NCBI RefSeq assembly: GCF_905163445.1
Contig: NC_053202.1
Coordinates: 2,232,001-2,296,000 of the forward strand
Direction of reading: 5' to 3'
DNA length: 64,000 nucleotides
From: Pararge aegeria
Taxonomy: Eukaryota; Arthropoda; Insecta; Lepidoptera; Nymphalidae
In this document: positions 22,642 to 33,254 of the stretch, piece after piece
How the letters are laid out: every line of letters begins with the position of its first letter
Numbering within the stretch: the stretch's first letter is position 1
The notes under the pieces: model-generated
What the model was told of the DNA's origin: nothing
What the model saw: only the letters and a program-made list of their open reading frames with translations
Databases searched by the model: none
Translations under genes and position numbers: made by a program

Positions 22642-23266
22642 TTTATATATATGTAGACTTTAATGGTTAATAATGGTTTAATGGTAATGGTAGTTGGTTG
22701 TCAGCGCGAACTTTGGAAGACCGTCAAAAAGAAAAAAGTTGCTTATCTAGGACATGTGCTTCGGCATGATAGATACAGGCTACTGCAACTGATAATGATG
22801 GGCAAAGTTGCTGGAAAGAGACGCATCGGTCGCAAGAGGAAGTCTTGGTTGCGCAACATAAGGGAGTGGACTGGGATCGCGAGTGCCGCCCAGCTGTTTA
22901 GCCTCGCGAGAGAAAAGGAAAAGTATCAAAAACTGACGGCCAACCTTCACTAGTTGGAGAGGCACCTAAAGAAGAAGACTTTAATGGATGAACAATAGTT
23001 AATTGTAAGGGGATACTCGAGTTTCGGAGCGAAACATGCGTAAAGAATAAATTTTAGAATTTGGAATTTAGGATTTTCCTAGTTATTTTTAGTTCCCGAT
23101 TTTAAATTACTGGATTTATATATATGTAGACTTTAATGCATGAACAATAGTTAATTGTAAGGGGATACTCGAGTTTCGGAGCGAAACATGCGTAAAGAAT
23201 AAATTTTAGAATTTGGAATTTAGGATTTTCCTAGTTATTTTTAGTTCCCAATTTTAAATTACTGGA
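22642..23266 (+). repeat. 152-bp tandem duplication, first unit split by a LINE-3 insertion
   Basis: Unit 1 is 22642-22665 plus 22987-23114; unit 2 is 23115-23266. Both run TTTATATATATGTAGACTTT to AAATTACTGGA and differ at only a few positions. Each contains ATACTCGAGTTTCGGAGCGA. Confidence 0.85.
22666..22976 (+). mobile_element. LINE-3 insertion with 10-bp target-site duplication
   Basis: Flanked by GACTTTAATG at 22656-22665 and 22977-22986. The ORF tail (GHVLRHD, GKVAGKRRIGRKRKSWLRN, REWTG, then the TAG at 22951-22953) is an RTE-like endonuclease-RT C-terminus, followed by a short UTR ending AAAGAAGAA. The insertion is 311 bp, a heavily 5'-truncated retrocopy with crisp boundaries. Confidence 0.85.
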
Positions 23267-23868
23267 TTTGACTTTTTTTATAAATATCTATGCAGTGATT
23301 ATTGAATGTGCTTTGCGCTATCAAAATTACCCTAGCTAAATATCTGAGGCGACATTAGAAATTTCAAGATGATACCTGATATCTATAATATCGCAATAAC
23401 CAAATATGATATATTTTAACGACAAATACATCATAAAGTAGCTCATATTCTACATACCTCTAGTATTATTTGATTAGAACCTCCATGTTATATTCAATGT
23501 TGCCAACATAAAAATAGCGTCATAATCATAATATACAAACTCTTTTTTTTTAAATCGATTCGAGAAATAAATAATAAAATAATCTACTATTTTAACTAAA
23601 TTACAATACTATATACACTTCACATCGTCCTGAGATTTAAGTATAACTTTTCAAGTTTGCAAACTTATCACTAACGGTAGCGTGAAACTGTCAAAGTGTG
23701 AAGTCAATTGGATAAATAACTTGACAGTTTTACACCAACCTGAAACTTCATCACTCTTGACATTCTAACTTTAACATAGTCTTTTACTAAAATGTGTAAT
23801 ATTGACCATCATAAGAAGACGTGTCACAAATGACATCAAATACTGCATATCGTGTTCGCCTTATCAAT
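23267..23868. other. No gene recognised
   Basis: AT-rich. A short inverted pair around AACTGTCAAAGTGTGAAG and ACTTGACAGTTTTACACC (23685-23740) is present. Confidence 0.35.
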
Positions 23869-23962
23869 AAATTCAAATTTCTTTTATTTCAAGTACGCTT
23901 AGTTTATAAGCGCTTTTGAAACGTCATGTCGGTCTGTTTATACTCTACTCTACCACCTTTAC
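23869..23962 (-). mobile_element. LINE-1 3' end fragment
   Basis: AATTCAAATTTCTTTTATTT, CAAGTACGCTTAGTTTATAA, GAAACGTCATGTCGGTCTG: reverse complement of the last about 95 bp of LINE-1. Confidence 0.7.
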
Positions 23963-24214
23963 TATAACAATTTAGGCTGCTGTCCCTTTGTTTTTGTCCC
24001 CAAATGATAGACGCCATATTGGCGCTGTATGTTGTGAAACTAAAACGAGCGTCCAAGGAACTAGAATTTGTTTACTAAAAACACTATAGTGTTAGTTCCA
24101 GAGACATTCGTCTGTCTCATTTGTAAACCAACTGTACAACTGTACTGGGACAAATTTAAGTAAACGGGGTAGTTATTCCAGTTTTTTTTAACCTATTATT
24201 GACTGACCAAGCAG

Positions 24215-24480
24215 ATAAATACCTTAAGGTATGGTTATGGTATATGGTGATGGTTAGAAAACCGCGATGATTTTCTCTGTGAACAGAACAACACCTAGCA
24301 GATCGTGGAAAGATCACGTCCTACTAACTGCCTCCCTGTGTCTCTCAACCTGATGAGCTTGTAACCACACCAGCAACCACTTTCTTAAGACCGGAATACA
24401 GCAATGCGGTAGAAGTAAGCATGGCTGTACTTCCTCGGACGAGCTCCGTCACAGAGCTCTACTACTGGTTAAATAGGAAC
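24215..24480. repeat. Unclassified repeat-like block 3' of the ems/E5 stop codon
   Basis: Contains ATGGCTGTACTTCCTCGGAC and GAGCTCCGTCACAGAGCTCT. This resembles a common lepidopteran SINE/LINE segment, but no second copy in this window confirms it. The ems/E5 3' UTR must lie between here and 24668; ATTAAA occurs on the minus strand at 24583-24588 and 24620-24625, but the poly(A) site is not resolved. Confidence 0.35.
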
Positions 24481-24668
24481 TGTAAACCCAGTGAGTTTGC
24501 TTGTTAAAATTAAAATGCCACAGATAAAACCATACCATAGATAATAAAAAATTACCACAGATAATGAAACATTAATGATGAGTTTAATTCACTTGTAAAG
24601 TTACTCAAATCTTTGTCACTTTAATACAGTGTCCTATCACTAAACTTAACGTTCACTTTACGTTCATT

Positions 24669-24869
24669 TTACGTCTCGTTTTCACTTTCACTTAACTCGT
24701 CCATGTCCATATCTATTAGTTCTTCGTCTTCTTCCTCGTAAGAGTTGTTAAACTGGTTACCATCTTCGGGTTTTGAGCTGGACGAGCCGGATTTGGTGCC
24801 AGTCTTTGCCTCCTCCTCTTGCTGCATTCTTTTGTGTTTCGTTCTTCTGTTTTGGAACCACACCTTCAC
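24669..24869 (-). CDS. ems: EMX-family homeobox gene (ems/E5), terminal coding exon
   Basis: This is the last coding exon: 66 codons plus a TAA at 24669-24671. It opens with the codons for VKVWFQNRRTKHKR, which is recognition helix 3 of a homeodomain (residues 45-58; W48, F49, Q50, N51, R53 all present). The protein is a sequence-specific nuclear DNA-binding factor; Q50 predicts TAAT-core binding. The stretch KHKRMQQEE after helix 3 and the acidic tail containing ELIDMDMDE are, from family knowledge, typical of insect empty spiracles/E5 rather than of other Q50 classes. The acceptor is CAG at 24870-24872, and no in-frame ATG is needed because the exon is internal to the protein. The middle of the tail is Ser/Gly/Lys-rich and then Glu/Asp-rich, probably disordered. 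Homeodomain identity is seen directly. The choice of ems over its paralogue E5 is inference, favoured by the acidic tail. In Drosophila these genes pattern the head and tracheal openings. Confidence 0.96.
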   Translation of the reverse strand: MKVWFQNRRTKHKRMQQEEEAKTGTKSGSSSSKPEDGNQFNNSYEEEDEELIDMDMDELSESENET

Positions 24870-25024
24870 CTGTGGAATAAAAGAGAGTTTAAGTAATTGA
24901 GAACAGATTGGTTATCAGCTCAACCTCCTGTTAATGACTCCTGGCAGGCACTTGCTTCCGCACTGATGGAAAAGAGGGATTTAGAGAAATTATTTTGTTA
25001 AATATTTTGTTGGGCAAATGCTAC

Positions 25025-25445
25025 CTCTTTCATAAGTAAGAGGGATTTAGAGCCTTAGCCCACCATGCCACTCCAATGCGGGTTGGCGGGCTTTGATGAT
25101 TCTTATCACAAGTTAGCAGTATGTAAGTAAAGAAGACAGACCCTTTTTTCTCACTACAAGTTTACCCATAACTGTAATCACATCTGACGGTAAGAGATGA
25201 TGACAGCGAGGTCATATTTTAGGGGTATGGCATCCATAGCCCCTATTCGCATTCTCTGCGACATAGTACCAGAACGGTTAATCACTTTGCGGCACGTATA
25301 AGATAGTGGGCTAGTAAAAAGCCTCGACCGAAGCCGGCTACCAGACTGGACCAAATAGAATTCAGTAGGTAAACATAAATTCTCAAACTGACCCTACCGG
25401 TGATCGAATCCGGGACCTCACACTACGCTTACCATAGCACCATAA
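25025..25445 (-). repeat. tRNA-headed SINE-like repeat
   Basis: The reversed B box GGTGATCGAATCCGGGACCT lies at 25400-25419, near the high end, with a body of about 370 bp below it (TGCGGGTTGGCGGGCTTTGA, ATCCATAGCCCCTATTC). Single copy in this window, so the family assignment is tentative. Confidence 0.5.
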
Positions 25446-25626
25446 TAGTCTATATATGGTAACTAAAAGAGTAAAAGCAACGAGGTAGTTCAAGAAAGAT
25501 GATATAAACTTCGCACGCTAAAACCTATCGTCTTACAGTTCTAAACGTTACAACCTAAGTAACGTTTTAAACTTTTTTTTTAATTGTTTATGTATTCCTA
25601 TGTAGTTGTTTAAATGTAGGTTTATA

Positions 25627-26038
25627 ATAAAATTCAAAATTCATTTATTTCAAGTAGGCCTAATACAAGCACTTTGGAAACGTCAAGTCTGTCCGTGTGT
25701 AGTGACTCTACCATCGGTTCGGAAGGCAGATTCTACCGAGAAGAAGCCGGCAAGAAACTCAGCAGTTGCTCTTTTGCAACATCAAAAATTTACATTTTAC
25801 ATTTTAACATTCATTTTTCTATCTTGTGAGAGATGAAAGCGGAGCCGGATCTAAGCAACCTTGTCATTAAGAAACTCATAAATTGTATAATAACCTCGCT
25901 GTAATAAATGTGTTTTAACACATTCTTTAAACTTATGCATTGGTAGGTCCAAAATTACTTTAGGAATCACATTATAAAAGCGTATACCCAATCCCACAAA
26001 TGACTTCCGCACCTTTCGCAGACGATATGCAGCAATAA
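25627..26038 (-). mobile_element. LINE-1 3' portion with broken ORF tail
   Basis: Minus-strand reading: VIAAYRLRKVRKSFVGLGIR, FYNVIPKVILDLPMHKFKEC, VKTHLLQRGYYT, EFLNDKVA, then a premature stop caused by a small deletion. The 3' UTR carries GGTTCTACC-type motifs down to TTTGAATTTT at 25627. It supplies the S that is a stop codon in the 18.3-kb copy. Confidence 0.83.
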
Positions 26039-26044
26039 CTTTAC

Positions 26045-26225
26045 ACCATCGGTTTGTTCATCCTAAGGTTGCCTTACAGAGATCGCTACTAAGCGATAAG
26101 GCCGTCTTTTTTATTCTACTCGAGTATTTGATTTTCTCTCTATTCTTCCCTTATTTCCTATTTCGATTGTGTAGTGGTGGAGAAATAATGAGTATAAATA
26201 AAATTATAAAATAAATAACGTAAAA
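26045..26225 (+). mobile_element. LINE-2 3' end
   Basis: CATCCTAAGGTTGCCTTACA, GCTACTAAGCGATAAGGCCG, ending in A-rich AATAAAATTATAAAATAAAT. It abuts the LINE-1 copy within 10 bp. Confidence 0.72.
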
Positions 26226-27489
26226 TACAATAAAATTATACACGTTACAAATAATTTCATATGGCTAATAAAAGTTAACGTTTATTTCTATATTTTACTA
26301 CATGGGAAACTTGATTGTTCGCCATAACTCGGTAACTTACAATTCAAACAACAATAAATAATTTCGCGGCATTTCTCGATAGCAACAAATTGGATGTGAT
26401 TATTCTGTATTTACTTGGGAATTTGTTATGTTACCGCTTTACCGCGTTTGTAATTTTAAATTTACTAAACATGGCGAATATTTTGCAATACAGTAGGTAC
26501 TACGAGTAGTTCAGTTACAGTTCACGAGATATATTTTTATATTCAAATAACTGTATATATAGGGATCATATACTTAAGCTAGACACTGGAAACATTAAAC
26601 TTGTATGTTCGTACGTTGTCGAGAATAAGTTGGCAAGACATTCAGCAGTTGGACATTTTGGACATTTTACATTATAACATTTAAAACTATGATAACAAAA
26701 GGTTATAATTGCTTTATAAAATCTCCGTTACTTACGTTTTTAGCTTGTAGCTTGAATTCTTAATAAACGAAGGGAAGTTGTATTCCATAGACAGTAAATA
26801 AGATTTAAAAATAGAAATATAATTTTGGGCGCTTGGAATTTATTTGTTTTGTTTTTTCTCGTAGGCACCGCGACTCTTAACCTTTAGTTGTGAAAACTCT
26901 ATGCACAGCGTAAAAAGTAAGTATATATATATATACGGCGTTTATTTATAGATGAGCGATGGATTTGATTATGCTTGAAGAATCCAAAAATTCAAGCGAA
27001 TATAGTATAACAATTAAACTGGCAAGCTTCATAACTTTTTCCAAAAAGCAGTTTTTAATAAAAATGGCTGACACAAGATACTATAATTCAAGATTTACAC
27101 CCGAAACTCCGATCCGCTTGCATTACCATATTTTCTCAGAGCAACACTAAACTAAAACTCTGTGAATAGATTTCAACGGCCATTAACCACGTGACAGATT
27201 GCTTCACAAAATGGCGGCGCAGTTTGCGCGGGAAATCTCTTTGTTGCCCGTAGAAAAATTTCGACAGTTTTCTTTCAATACGCAATGAAATATCACCGGG
27301 GGGTGTATGAATAGTTTTATTATCTCCAACCCTTTATGCTTGGTTTAATCGTGCGTGGAAATGCATTGTTGCCCTCGTGATATAAATTGAAATATTTACT
27401 TCAATGTTTGAGTTCATTTTATAGCTTTACTGTAATGTATTGTGGGTAGTTATAAAATTAATACATCATATTAATAAGGCCACGTTTTA
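26226..27489. other. Unique intronic stretch
   Basis: No repeats recognised. 27185-27245 is locally GC-rich with a CACGTG E-box (27189-27194) and CAAAATGGCGGCGCAGTTTG. Candidate non-coding regulatory DNA, unproven. Confidence 0.35.
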
Positions 27490-27580
27490 ATTAATTAGTC
27501 TTACTTTTGAAACGTTTCGTCTGTCTGTTTATTTGACTCTACACACAGTTGCTCTTTACCAACATCTCCATTTTGTTGTT
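27490..27580 (-). mobile_element. LINE-1 3' fragment, diverged
   Basis: TTTTGAAACGTTTCGTCTGT, CTGTTTATTTGACTCTA, GTTGCTCTTTACCAACATCT in family order. Confidence 0.6.
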
Positions 27581-28216
27581 ATATTTACCAAGTATTTGAA
27601 GAAAGAAGTAAACTCTACCCGAATACAAATAAATAAAAACGTGTACAAATGAGATAAATAAAAACGTGTAATATTCCAGTACATCTCCACGTTTTGCAAC
27701 ACATCTCTCCTATTAATAAGCCACGAATGTTTAAATTCATCGAAACCAAATACAACCTCAGCCTATTGCCGTCCCATTGCTAGGAATAAAAAAAGAAGAA
27801 TGTAGCGCAATTACCCGCCATACTTCTCCAATTGACACTTCCACTACGTTTTAACAGTGAGAGGACAGAGCAATATTAAAACATACAGTAGATTGAGTAC
27901 CTATGTCATTCTCAATATATAGAAACACCCTTTATTTATCTAAACAATAATCCCAATACATCCGTCTGTCTCTAAATATCCCCGTCCCGCTCTGTCCCGC
28001 GCCATTAAACCTCATACAAAGGCTGCTTGATTGATATTTGATGTCGATATATAGTGCTAATGTACCGTGGCCGTGTCCATTGTAATCTAATTTTAGGGGG
28101 ATGGGACGATCCCTTATGATCCCTTTATCCGGATCATCCAATCGTTTATCTTTTCAACCAGCAAACAGTGGGGTGTCATAATTGCAACCGTTTGTCTATC
28201 TATCTATGCGTTTATC
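27581..28216. other. No gene recognised
   Basis: Unique; a short AAATAAAAACGTGTACAAAT / AATAAAAACGTGTA duplication lies at 27628-27675. Confidence 0.4.
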
Positions 28217-28539
28217 TTATTTATAACCATGTAAAATCATCATCATATCGACCCATTACCGGGCCTCTACAGGGTATGGGTTTCCTCCCACAGTGAGAAG
28301 AGGTTAAGACCATAGTCCACCACGCTGGCCCAGTGCGGATTGGTGGACTCCACATACCTTTGAGAACATTATTTAAAACTCTTAGACATGCAGGTTTCCT
28401 CGAGATGTTCCCCTTCACCATCGAAGCAGGTGGTATTTTTAATGACAAAACGCACGTAACTTAGAAAAGTTGGAGGTGAGGATTCGACCTCGGCCCCCCG
28501 AAAGTGAAGTCGAGCTCCTACCCACTCTATCACCGTGAA
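28217..28539 (-). repeat. SINE-B copy, nearly full length
   Basis: From the ATCATCATATCGACCCATTA tail to the head GAGCTCCTACCCACTCTATC. The middle retains CACGCTGGCCCAGTGCGGAT and the B-box region GAGGATTCGACCTCGGC. Confidence 0.86.
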
Positions 28540-28587
28540 CATTTGTTTTCTTTAAATCACCTACAATCACTAGACATCCGATTAAGG

Positions 28588-28719
28588 AGATTCCTAGGTT
28601 TGGTGAAAACAGGTATTAGAGTAACTCAGAGGGCGATGGAGAGCGATACGCTTGGAGTATCAAACCAGAAAGAGGCGTTGCGTAAAAAAGTTGAGCCACC
28701 AACTAAAATAAGCAGCTAA
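28588..28719 (+). pseudogene. LINE-3 ORF fragment
   Basis: Reads RFLGLVKTGIRVTQRAMESD, then TLGVSNQKEALRKKVE: the VTQRAMER-MLGVSL motif of the endonuclease-RT tail, also seen at 10.8 kb, here degenerate. Confidence 0.65.
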
Positions 28720-29945
28720 CATTTTGGGGAGCTTCTTTTTAAATCACAGTGTGATAAGAACTCTCGTAGCTTTAGACCATATTATGTTTCTGTGGGCATT
28801 TAAGTAATATCACATTAAATAAATTGAGGTTTTTTTTCTCAAACACGTACGAGATGATAGTTTGTATGGAAAAGTTTACGCCAGACGTAGTATTAGGTAC
28901 CTACATCATAAAATATTAACACCAAAACTTCACAATCAGTTGGCTCTTAAAGACGGCAATAATTTTCAGTCAGTTACCTGTATTTAACAGTCGTAAATCT
29001 CGTATTTACAACGTTTTAACATGTTAAAAGTTATAACCTCTCGGTCATTTAACACAGAGGTTAAATTGCGTAAACACCCGCTTTAACTTCACATGTCATT
29101 GTAAATGGAACGATGTTTAAATGATCATTCCCTTTTAGCACATGGGAGGTAATTATTGGTTGTTATTGTTCTTGATAACTTAAGACTTTTTTATGATATT
29201 GTGTTCTAAGGACTCTTATGCCCGTTTTCACTAACGACGGACTAGGCGATGTCTAAGTAAGAAACGCCTAGTTATAGAAGTTTTATTTTTTATTGGATCG
29301 TTAAACTGACATTATCATAGGAAAACACAAATAAAAGAGAAAGACAGGAGATTAAAACCTTCTTGAAATTACGACAGCATGCTTAATTAAAATAATCTAA
29401 AAGCTAAAAGCTAATCAACTTACTAGATTTCTAGATATATGAGTAGGGTACATTTTCCTTTCACCAATCGATGTTCACTAGGCAACTCATATAACCTAAC
29501 TTGACTATGGTTCTTGACACAAGGTTTTTTATTTTGTGTTTGTATTATCATATTTTTAATTTTACGCATGGATTTATGGTTATTAAAAAGAATATATACT
29601 TTTTTCATCTGTCAAGTGTCACATTATACGAGTCCCCTAAACTTAACGATCCAATCTTCGCCAAGCTATAATAAATACGGTCCAATCAATAGCATATAAC
29701 ACTGAACAAACAGAATAACCCAATCACAAATATAATAATAGTTTAGTAATAACATCGAAATCACCACAGTGATAAATCGGCGTAACCCACCACCCCATAA
29801 GTAAGGGTTAGACAAACCGGTCCCACGGGCACCCGCGTGATGAATGGGGTGTTCATATAAATCGACCTACGAGCCCCGACGGTCGCGCGTTTTGTTTAAC
29901 GAGTAATGGGAATATTTATGGATGTCTATTGTCTATGGGTATTGG
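28720..29945. other. Unique intronic stretch
   Basis: 29770-29905 is GC-rich against its flanks (CCGGTCCCACGGGCACCCGC, CCGACGGTCGCGCG). 29224-29275 (CGTTTTCACTAACGACGGAC) looks like one end of an unidentified MITE. Confidence 0.35.
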
Positions 29946-30050
29946 GTAGAAGCAGGCGTTTTAATTCCATGATACACAATGAAAATTAAGCTTATTTTGC
30001 TATACTCTGTAAAAAAAAGATCTGCGGAGCGAAACGTGCGTACAGAGTAA
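29946..30050 (-). repeat. FB foldback fragment
   Basis: GTAGAAGCAGGCGTTTTAAT, CAATGAAAATTAAGCTTATT, TTGCTATACTCTG and CGGAGCGAAACGTGCG, shared with the copies at 31.4 and 49.9 kb. Confidence 0.6.
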
Positions 30051-30052
30051 TA

Positions 30053-30590
30053 ATAGTAATAATAATAATATCTTTATTTTATCAAAATAAACGTATACAT
30101 TTCATGAGTGTGAAGCCCTGTCTCCTGCGGTAGTTAAAACTGTGGTACAGGAGACCGTGTCTTCCCTATATCTATGGTCTTATTAACAAACGTTTGACAA
30201 TTTTACAGGACAAATTATATAAAGGAAAGAAAAGAAATAAATAAATGAAAAAAAAAGAAAAATTATGTAAATTTTTGAGGCGGGTTCTTAGGTTTGTTTG
30301 TGGGTGTGCGCGTGTTTGTATGCGTGTTTATATGCGTGTGTGTGCGTGTGTGTTTGTGTTTAATTTGTAATTTGTTTTATTTAAATTAGATACTCTTATG
30401 AAATATTTTCTCTGTACCCTCATAATCGTAATCTTTTAGCCAAGATTTAATGTATGTCTTAATTTCTCTATTGGTCATGTCTTTTAAGGTACCTTTTTTT
30501 AAAAGGTTGTATAGGCAGGGTGCAAGGAAATTATAGTGCTTACGTGCTAAAACTACTTTTTATAATAGGAGAGTATCAGATCTGTTTTGT
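30053..30590 (-). mobile_element. LINE-6, jockey-like 3' end with ORF tail
   Basis: The 3' side is the low-coordinate (AAT)n run with ATATCTTTATTTTATC. On the minus strand the ORF tail reads KHYNFLAPCLYNLLKKGTLK, DMTNREIKTYIKSWLKDYDY, EGTEKIF, ending with the TAA at 30386-30388. A stop lies upstream near 30560, so the copy is dead. LYN-L---L----- --K--IK-WL is the usual end of jockey-clade ORF2. A GT-rich microsatellite (30297-30360) sits in its 3' UTR. Confidence 0.75.
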
Positions 30591-30639
30591 GTGAAATATA
30601 AAGATTGAAGAAATTATAAACTATAACCCATTACCGGTA

Positions 30640-30944
30640 TATAAGGACCCATTACCGCCCTAGTATAGGGCACGGGTCTTCTCCCAGCATGAGAAGGGGT
30701 TAAGGCCGTAGTCCACCACGCTAGCCCAGTGCCAGGTGGACTCAACACACCTTTGAAAAAAATATGGAGGACTCTCAGGTATGCTGGTTTCCTCACGATG
30801 TTTTCCTTCACCGTTGAAGCAAGTGATATTTTAATTACTTAAAACGTACATAACTTTCAAAAATTAGAGGTTTGCTGGGTTTCGAACTCGTCCCTCCGAA
30901 AGTGAAGTCGAATTCCTACCCACTGGGCTAGCACAGCTTCAAAT
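30640..30944 (-). repeat. SINE-B copy
   Basis: ACCCATTACCGCCCTAGTAT, GGTTAAGGCCGTAGTCCACC, GAAGTCGAATTCCTACCCAC. It lacks the ATCATC tail. Confidence 0.82.
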
Positions 30945-31197
30945 AGGTATATTAATATTTATTGTTAGAAACAAGTCGAGCTGTGTCCTTGGTATTTAAT
31001 ACTTTCGATAAAGTTATGGTATCCTGGTACTTATTCCTCGTTATTTACTTATTTATAGATGACAGATTGCTAGTAATTGGGTATAACAATGCAGATTTGT
31101 TTGTAGATTATATAGTCTAGTATATATTTTATAATGGATATATAAAAATTAGTAGTTTCAACCTCACGACTACTTTTCGAAGTTTTTAATTTATTTA
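30945..31197. other. No gene recognised
   Basis: AT-rich unique sequence. Confidence 0.4.
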
Positions 31198-31288
31198 CTA
31201 GCTATTGACCGCGGTGTTTGTCAGTGTTTTTGACGTTTTTTTTTTCACAAACTCCGTGGGAACCGTTTGCTATCCAACGGCAAAAAGA
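31198..31288 (-). mobile_element. Helitron 3' portion
   Basis: CTAGCTATTGACCGCGGTGT at the CTAG end, then TTTTTCACAAACTCCGTGGG; truncated by the LINE-1 tail. Confidence 0.55.
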
Positions 31289-31590
31289 AAATTCAAAATT
31301 CAAAATTAATTTATTTCAAGTAGTTTATAAGCAATTTTGAAACGTCAAGTCAGTCTCATGAAAATTAAGCCTAATTTTCTATACGCCATACAGATTCTCC
31401 TGCTTTTCGCGGGGTATAGCAAATTAGGCATAATTTTCATGATTATATATCATGGTTTTCCGTAAAATAACGCCTGCTTCTATCCATTTACCATGTCAGT
31501 CTGTTTGTAGTGACTCTACAACCGGTTCGGAGGGCAGATTCCACCGAGAAGAGCCAGCAAGAAACTCAGCAGATTGCTCTTTTACAACAT
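31289..31590 (-). mobile_element. LINE-1 3' portion, split by an FB insertion
   Basis: ATTCAAAATTAATTTATTTC, CAATTTTGAAACGTCAAGTC, then after the insert TGTTTGTAGTGACTCTACAA, GGAGGGCAGATTCCACCGAG, CAGCAGATTGCTCTTTTACA. Confidence 0.78.
31357..31494. mobile_element. FB foldback element with 8-bp target duplication
   Basis: Flanked by GTCAGTCT at 31349-31356 and 31495-31502, interrupting LINE-1. Two about 28-bp arms (CATGAAAATTAAGCCTAATT and its near complement up to 31443) enclose CAGATTCTCCTGCTTTTCGC, followed by an about 50-bp single tail (AAAATAACGCCTGCTTCTAT). 138 bp, no coding capacity. Confidence 0.78.
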
Positions 31591-33100
31591 CATTTTACAG
31601 TAGTGGTTAGGTACAAACTTAAGAACAGTTATTAAAAAATTAAAACTGTACATCATTTAAACGACCCGTACAACTCTAAAAACTTCCAAAAGTGCCAATT
31701 AACTAACAAAATATAACAATTACAATGTTCTCATGCAAATTTATAATGTATCACATTTTGTATACGAAGACAATAAAATTTAATTTGATCGCATCTGTCG
31801 GTGCGAGAAGAACCACTATAAAAGACCCGCTATGATATCAACTTGGTAGTCTAAGAGCTGGTGACATTCTTCTGAAGGGTTTTTTAAAAAATATAATTAA
31901 GGTTTAATAAAAAATACCAGAAAGCTCTCGGCCTGGTAATTCCTATTATTAAAGCTTTCAACTTTTGGGTTACGACTTTTCAAAATTTAGTATTAATATC
32001 CGTTGCAAGAGGCATCCACCACCTATAATCCAGCATTTATAATTTTGAAGTGAAATCTTCTTTACCAACTACTGCGTTTACTCTCGTGATCGATCCGTTT
32101 GCGAGGGGCTTATAATCCTGCAGTGGGCGATTATAGGCTATTATTGGTGCTCACTACGGACTGGACAATTTTATAATTTTAAAGTGAATACTTCGTTAGC
32201 CGTTCAGCGATTATTTTGTAAGGGAAAGACTTATGGGTTAACGTCACCGATGACCTCGACATGCTCGTGAAGTATAGCGTAATAAAGCGGCCAGTGTGCA
32301 CGCATACGCACATACACTAATTCATTCGGTATCTATTTCATTCATAAATCATATTCCTGTAAATAAAATTCATTTATTTGAAGTGGTTAAGCGTACTTTA
32401 TGAGCATTTAGAGAACAAGCCTAGTCAAGTTTTCCGTTTTGGTAAAGGCAAACAAATTCTATTGACATAATGGTAAACCAGTAACTCTTTATTATCATCA
32501 TAATCACGTCTGCCCATTATCTCGTCTTCTCTCATGGGTAAATAGAAGACATATCCATTTATCTCTTGGTACGCATGTTAGCGCTACGGCTCTTAGACTA
32601 TGCGGTTTCAAGTAGGGCTCTCAAACAACTGGTCCTATAACGTTATAAGAGTCCGCAAACAATTTTGATGGAAAGGGGGAGCTAAATCCGTGGAAATGGA
32701 ACCCGCGCAACATAAATAAAGGGTGTCATTCTGGAATACTATTAAGTGCTTATGTACGCGACCGTACTCCCCAGCGAGTTGCGTAAGCGGGACAGCGATA
32801 CACAGAATCCTATTAGAGCAAAAGAGATGGCTAAACTAAGGGGAGATGCGCAATTAAGGGGTAGCACGAAGTTACGAATTGGGCCAAAATTTAAGCGGAA
32901 AGCTATTTATCTGCGTATTACTTTATTGTCGATCCATTAGTGCGAGAGGGACAGATGTATCGGTGGGACGGAGATGCGATTATGCGACAAATTGGGGTTG
33001 TTAGGCAATTGTAATTTTTACGCTCGTCTCGCATTACGCTACTGTAGTTAAAGAGGAGTCCGTTATACAGGGTGATGTTTTAAAAATCCACATTATTTTT
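31591..33100. other. Unique intronic stretch
   Basis: 32100-32155 (CCTGCAGTGGGCGATTATAG) resembles a LINE 3' UTR. 32745-33050 is GC-richer with internal near-repeats (GGGACAGCGAT/GGGACAGATG, GAGATGCGCAATTA/GAGATGCGATTATG). An open frame at 32746-32940 has no recognisable domain. Confidence 0.35.
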
Positions 33101-33182
33101 GACGACCTCTCTGGCGCAAAGGTGAGCGCTGTGAATTTAAGTAGGAGGACCCGGGTTCGATTCCTGGCAGGAGCAATTTGAC
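33101..33182 (+). repeat. SINE-C head only
   Basis: GACGACCTCTCTGGCGCAAA (A box), CCCGGGTTCGATTCCTGGCA (B box), then the SINE-C body is missing. Confidence 0.72.
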
Positions 33183-33254
33183 ACAGATTCATTACTATCA
33201 TCAAAGAAATTTTAACAATGTTTTTCACAGGAAATCAGTGCAATAGATAATAAA

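Noticed and set aside
22642..23266. Tandem repeat as CRISPR or satellite array
   Set aside because: Only two 152-bp units without spacer pattern; eukaryotic local duplication.
25606..25836. 76-codon plus ORF and similar frames at 59299-59586 and 63191-63397
   Set aside because: All are antisense readings of the LINE-1 3' end, which explains their shared motif (RKADSTEKKPARNSAVAL).
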